A stretch of DNA of 14,691 bases. It comes from UBA1067 sp050874585 (GTDB taxonomy: Bacteria > Verrucomicrobiota > Kiritimatiellia > RFP12 > UBA1067). A program made the position numbers and the translations under genes. Positions 11,596 to 14,691 of the stretch are shown one piece after another (position 1 is the first letter of the stretch; each line of letters begins with the position of its first letter). The notes under the pieces are model-generated. The model had not been told where the DNA came from. It saw only the letters and a list, made by a program, of their open reading frames with translations, and ran no database searches. The stretch is taken from positions 1-14,691 of the forward strand of contig JBNMKZ010000063.1 of NCBI GenBank assembly GCA_050874585.1, in the 5' to 3' direction.

Positions 11596-14297
11596 GGTTT
11601 TGCGCGGGGATTCTCGTTGCGGCGACAATTCTCCTGCCGGTTGAACTGTTTTCCGCAACGCCCGTTCGTGCGGCCTACTACCTTGAGTCGGGCCTTTGTG
11701 AGCGCCGGGAGGACGGTTCGCTTGCGGGGGCGATGATTGACTGGTATGTGCAGTTGGCGAAAGTAAACGACTGGCGTATCACGCCCATTTACTGCACATA
11801 CGATGAGGCGTTGGCGCGCCTCGCCCGAAACGAGATTGATATCGTCGGCGGGGTGACGGCCACGACAGAACGGCGGAACCAGTTCAGTTTCCCTGCCTAT
11901 GCGACGGGTGAGTACCGTCCGCATCTCTTCGTGCATCCGAGTTCCCCGTACATCATTGGTCGACCCCAGACATGGCAGGATATCGAAATTGGCATAGGCC
12001 CGGGCGATCAGGCCCAGGCCGTACTGGAAAAGTACCTTGGCTTCAGAGGCATCCGCTATCGCCTGCGTCGATATGCGAGCGCCGAGGCGGCCGAGCGGGC
12101 CTTCTTCATGGGGGAGATAGGTGCCGTCTATGCGCTTGGCGCGGAAAAGTTTCTCTCCTCACGGGTTCTGGTCTCCTTTCCGTCGCAACCGACCTACATC
12201 TGCGTTCCCAGTGCCAGGAGGGACCTCTTGGGGCAGGTTGAGAACGGCATCCTCCGTTTACAGAGCGAGTTGCCCGACCTGAATTCGCGCATTCAGGCGC
12301 GGCATTTCCCTGTGACGCCGCGCATTGAGATGGATCTGACGAACGAAGAGCGCATCTGGTTGGAAAAACGCCGCGTGTCCGGGCAGCCAATCATCGTGGA
12401 CTTGACACCCGGCAAAATGCCGTTCAAGGGATGGAATGTGGATGAGGATCGGGCGATTGGTCTCGTCTGCAACATTCTTGACCAGGTCGGTGAGCGCACG
12501 GGGTTGACCTTCCAGTACGTCAAGCCCGGGGACGAGCAGACGGCACGGACACGCTTTTTGATGCACGAGGTCGACTTCTGGGCGCCGCTGGGTGTGCCGG
12601 TTTCCGATCTCCCTGGGTATTCGGGCGGAATCTGTCTCGCGAGCGTGCCGCGAATCTTCATCACGCGGCATCGGCACGCGATTCCCTCAATTTCGGAGGC
12701 CCGCTTCGGTGTTCCGACCTACGACATCCACCTGCAGAACGAGTACCGACGGGCGGGAGCTGTGCACTTGAAACCTTACCAGTCGTTGGAGAAGGCGTTG
12801 CATGGGGTTTTGCGCGGAGATGTGGACGCAATCTCCGTGTCGCTTCCTGAGGCCCTGATGGCCTGTCAGAACATGAATATCATCAACCAGGTGGATTTCA
12901 AGCGGATCGACTCACGCGTCCTCTATCCGCAGCGCGTCATGCTCGTGCCGTCCGCCGGACTCGATGCCACGCTCGTGTCCATTGTCGCCAAGTGCGTGGG
13001 GACGCTTTCAGAGGGGGAGATTACCGCGCACGTCTATCATGCTGTCACGGAGGCGATGTCGCACTCTTTCCTAACGGATCGGCAGTGGGTGTTCGTGGTG
13101 TCGGGGATTTCGCTACTCGTGCTCATCTCATTTACGGGAATGTTCCTCTTCTTCCACATCCGTCTTGCGCGGGCACTTGTCCGTGCGCAGGCTGGCGAAC
13201 GGGCGCGGACGCGGTTCCTGGCGACCGTCTCGCACGAGATCCGTACGCCGCTGAACGCTGTCATCGGGTTCGCCGACTTCCTGACGCAGCCTAATCTTGA
13301 ACTTTCGAAGGTCAAGTCCTATGCCAACGGCATCTTCCGTTCGTCGAATGTCCTGCTCGACCTGATTAACGATGTGCTGGACCTTTCGAAGGTCGAGGCG
13401 GGGAAGGTCGAGATGCGCCAGGGCGTTGTGGACTTCTTTGCGCTGAAACGCGAGTTTCTGGCGATTTTTGCGGAAAAGGTCCGCGAACGGAAGATTCGTT
13501 TCCTTTTCAATGTCCCTGCGGGCTTCCCTCGCCTCAAACTCTCGCCCCTGCAGTTTCGTCAGATTCTCCTGAACCTGTTGGGCAATGCGGTCAAGTTCAC
13601 GGCGAACGGGACGGTCGAGTGCTCGGTGCGGCTAAATTATTTCATGGACGGGGGTTGCGACCTGGAGATTGTTGTTTCGGATACGGGCATTGGCATTGAG
13701 TCCGTGCAGTTGGATCGGATATTCGACCCGTTCGAGCAGGATATCGCGACGCGCGGCGGGCGCATCTATGAGGGGACGGGGCTTGGCCTGCCCATCGTGA
13801 GACGGCTTGTGGAGTCGGCTGGAGGGACGATCTCGGTGAAGTCGACGCCCCATGTCGGCAGCACCTTCACCCTGCGCATTCCCAATGTTGAGATAGTGAG
13901 TGCGTCCGAGGTCGCGCCCCAGGAGGTTCAGGAGCCGACCGTCAGCACATTCCCGAAGACCGTCCTGCTGGTTGACGATGTGCCGCTGAACCTGACAATT
14001 CTCAAGGTCCATCTGACGCACCTGGGGGTGGAGACGATTCGGACGGCGAATTCGGGGAAAGAGGCGCTGGCGCTCTTTTCGGAGACACCGGTTGAACTTG
14101 TCCTGACGGATCTGTGGATGCCCGAGATGGATGGTGCGACCTTGGCGCGGCAGTTGCGTGCGCTCCCGTCGTTCGGTGGGTGCCGGGTTGTTGCGGTGAC
14201 GGCGGACGTCGGTTCGGGGAGTTCGTTCGATATGACCGTTTTTGACGCCGTTCTGACGAAGCCGATTACGAAAGAGAAGCTTCGCACCGTCCTGTGA
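11592..14297 (+). CDS. BvgS/EvgS-like hybrid sensor histidine kinase
   Basis: The 901-residue protein has a signal peptide (1-27) and two tandem periplasmic solute-binding (Venus-flytrap, SBP_bac_3-type) domains at about 28-245 and 262-485. They are joined by LTNEERIWL (249-257), the linker motif typical of BvgS/EvgS. A membrane helix (499-521) precedes HisKA with phospho-acceptor H548 (SHEIRTPLN). The ATPase domain follows with N665 (LLGNAVKFT), D697 (DTGIG), FDPFEQ and GTGLG (728-732). The C-terminal receiver has D795/D796, phospho-acceptor D840, T870 and K890. It lacks the PAS and Hpt domains of BvgS and ends right after the receiver. It has no helix-turn-helix, so an Hpt protein and an output regulator must be encoded elsewhere. 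The ligand is unknown; family members bind amino acids, nicotinate-like compounds or respond to ions and pH. It is co-translated with the upstream membrane sensor. Confidence 0.95.
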   Translation: MRFCAGILVAATILLPVELFSATPVRAAYYLESGLCERREDGSLAGAMIDWYVQLAKVNDWRITPIYCTYDEALARLARNEIDIVGGVTATTERRNQFSFPAYATGEYRPHLFVHPSSPYIIGRPQTWQDIEIGIGPGDQAQAVLEKYLGFRGIRYRLRRYASAEAAERAFFMGEIGAVYALGAEKFLSSRVLVSFPSQPTYICVPSARRDLLGQVENGILRLQSELPDLNSRIQARHFPVTPRIEMDLTNEERIWLEKRRVSGQPIIVDLTPGKMPFKGWNVDEDRAIGLVCNILDQVGERTGLTFQYVKPGDEQTARTRFLMHEVDFWAPLGVPVSDLPGYSGGICLASVPRIFITRHRHAIPSISEARFGVPTYDIHLQNEYRRAGAVHLKPYQSLEKALHGVLRGDVDAISVSLPEALMACQNMNIINQVDFKRIDSRVLYPQRVMLVPSAGLDATLVSIVAKCVGTLSEGEITAHVYHAVTEAMSHSFLTDRQWVFVVSGISLLVLISFTGMFLFFHIRLARALVRAQAGERARTRFLATVSHEIRTPLNAVIGFADFLTQPNLELSKVKSYANGIFRSSNVLLDLINDVLDLSKVEAGKVEMRQGVVDFFALKREFLAIFAEKVRERKIRFLFNVPAGFPRLKLSPLQFRQILLNLLGNAVKFTANGTVECSVRLNYFMDGGCDLEIVVSDTGIGIESVQLDRIFDPFEQDIATRGGRIYEGTGLGLPIVRRLVESAGGTISVKSTPHVGSTFTLRIPNVEIVSASEVAPQEVQEPTVSTFPKTVLLVDDVPLNLTILKVHLTHLGVETIRTANSGKEALALFSETPVELVLTDLWMPEMDGATLARQLRALPSFGGCRVVAVTADVGSGSSFDMTVFDAVLTKPITKEKLRTVL

Positions 14298-14456
14298 GGG
14301 CGATTTTGGGGCTTTGCTGCCCAGTGAGGGCCTTGTTAGAGGGGCGGATGGCTCGTTCCCGTGGTTTGTTCGGGGAATTGCCTCGCTTGAAATTTGCGGA
14401 TTTAGAGTCGTTTTTGATTGTTATAGAACTTTCTTACGTTTTTTTCAAATTCCCCA
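14298..14456. other. Kinase-23S intergenic stretch with AT-rich upstream element
   Basis: No gene is evident. A weak hairpin TTCCCG/CGGGGAA (14356-14377) is the only terminator candidate for the kinase and lacks a T run. Bases 14399-14455 are strikingly AT-rich with runs of T, directly upstream of the rRNA promoter, as expected for an UP element that binds RNA polymerase alpha subunits. Confidence 0.6.
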
Positions 14457-14486
14457 TTGCGCCGCGTCCGGCTTTTGTGCTATACT
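14457..14486 (+). promoter_or_regulatory. rRNA promoter for the 23S gene
   Basis: TTGCGC (14457-14462) can serve as -35, 18 nt ahead of TATACT (14481-14486), which is an extended -10 (TGC at 14478-14480). The AT-rich stretch upstream and the antitermination site downstream fit a strong ribosomal promoter. GCCGCG (14461-14466) lies in this promoter, as in the thi and sensor promoters. Confidence 0.75.
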
Positions 14487-14495
14487 ATGCACTCG

Positions 14496-14532
14496 TTCGC
14501 CACGAAGGGTGCGAAACCTCCGAAAGGGGGTT
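14496..14532 (+). other. Leader hairpins of the 23S precursor
   Basis: TTCGC (14496-14500) pairs with GCGAA (14511-14515). Overlapping it, AACCTCC (14515-14521) pairs with GGGGGTT (14526-14532) around a GAAA tetraloop (14522-14525), with one G-U pair. A GNRA-capped hairpin just before boxA is a typical rRNA leader arrangement. Confidence 0.5.
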
Positions 14533-14550
14533 GAAACCGACGGCGGGCAA

Positions 14551-14562
14551 TGTTCTTTGAAA
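14551..14562 (+). promoter_or_regulatory. boxA antitermination site
   Basis: TGTTCTTTGAAA closely matches the bacterial rRNA boxA (E. coli TGCTCTTTAACA), which binds NusB/S10 and lets polymerase resist Rho. It lies about 60-70 nt into the transcript and about 50 nt before the mature 23S region. Confidence 0.75.
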
Positions 14563-14610
14563 GTTGGGAGTTTGTGGAATTAAGGAGAATTACAACGTAA
14601 CGAGATAGCG

Positions 14611-14691
14611 AGGTAAAGATTCTTGCTAAGCGTATACGGGCGCACGACGGATGCCTTGGCATCGGTAGGCGATGAAGGACGCGGAAGACTG
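14611..14691 (+). rRNA. 23S ribosomal RNA, 5' end (cut by window edge)
   Basis: The conserved 5' region of 23S is clear: CTAAGCGTATACGGG, then ACGGATGCCTTGGC (14646-14659) and GGCGATGAAGGACG (14668-14681), corresponding to the first roughly 60-70 nt of E. coli 23S. The mature 5' end cannot be fixed and lies somewhere around 14605-14625. No 16S or tRNA gene lies in the preceding 300 nt, and the 23S gene has its own promoter, leader and boxA. The rest of the gene lies beyond the window. Confidence 0.93.

Noticed and set aside
14294..14583. Short + strand ORFs after the kinase
   Set aside because: They run across the AT-rich element, the rRNA promoter and the rRNA leader, and have no recognisable product.
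14298..14610. 16S rRNA 3' end or spacer tRNA before 23S
   Set aside because: The kinase ends at 14297, and the remaining sequence is an AT-rich promoter and leader with no 16S 3'-end (anti-SD) sequence or tRNA cloverleaf.

Overview
The window is a chromosomal segment of a moderately GC-rich bacterium, and every supportable gene lies on the + strand. Two features suggest an envelope-rich, probably anaerobic Gram-negative lineage: a thiazole synthase of the sulfide-using, histidine-bearing type, and a 23S rRNA gene with its own promoter and no 16S gene in front of it. A PVC-group relative (Kiritimatiellota, Verrucomicrobiota or Lentisphaerota) is my guess from gene style only. Nothing in the sequence proves the taxon.

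Region 1 (1-347) is non-coding. It holds an 18-nt poly-C tract, a 25-bp near-perfect palindrome and a smaller palindrome ahead of the first gene.

Region 2 (348-8813) is the most unusual part: seven tightly packed genes that look like one operon. In order they encode an SPFH protein with four C-terminal zinc ribbons (YdjI/'virion core protein'-like), a four-helix membrane protein, an 886-residue zinc-ribbon/membrane/coiled-coil protein with a 3 x 57-bp tandem repeat and an acidic tail, two mutually paralogous helical proteins, a bactofilin-like beta-solenoid protein, and a small zinc-ribbon protein with three membrane helices. No ATPase, nuclease or other enzyme is recognisable. The set looks like a membrane-associated scaffold, loosely comparable to the Bacillus subtilis ydjGHI membrane-stress module but without a visible PspA.

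Region 3 (8814-9146) is non-coding and dense in inverted repeats. It includes a possible three-way-junction RNA and a terminator-like hairpin.

Region 4 (9147-10691) is a thiamin operon: a consensus-like promoter, a TPP riboswitch, a Thi4-type thiazole synthase and ThiE, with the two genes overlapping by 1 nt.

Region 5 (10726-14297) is a two-gene sensory unit: a small two-helix membrane sensor overlapping by 4 nt a BvgS/EvgS-like hybrid histidine kinase (two periplasmic solute-binding domains, one membrane helix, HisKA, HATPase and receiver).

Region 6 (14298-14691) carries an rRNA-type promoter with an AT-rich upstream tract, leader hairpins, a boxA antitermination site and the first ~80 nt of 23S rRNA, cut off by the window edge. 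The three promoters I can identify (thi, sensor, 23S) share unusual sequence: a GCCGCG hexamer between -35 and -10, and in two of them GCGGCATCTT just after the -10.
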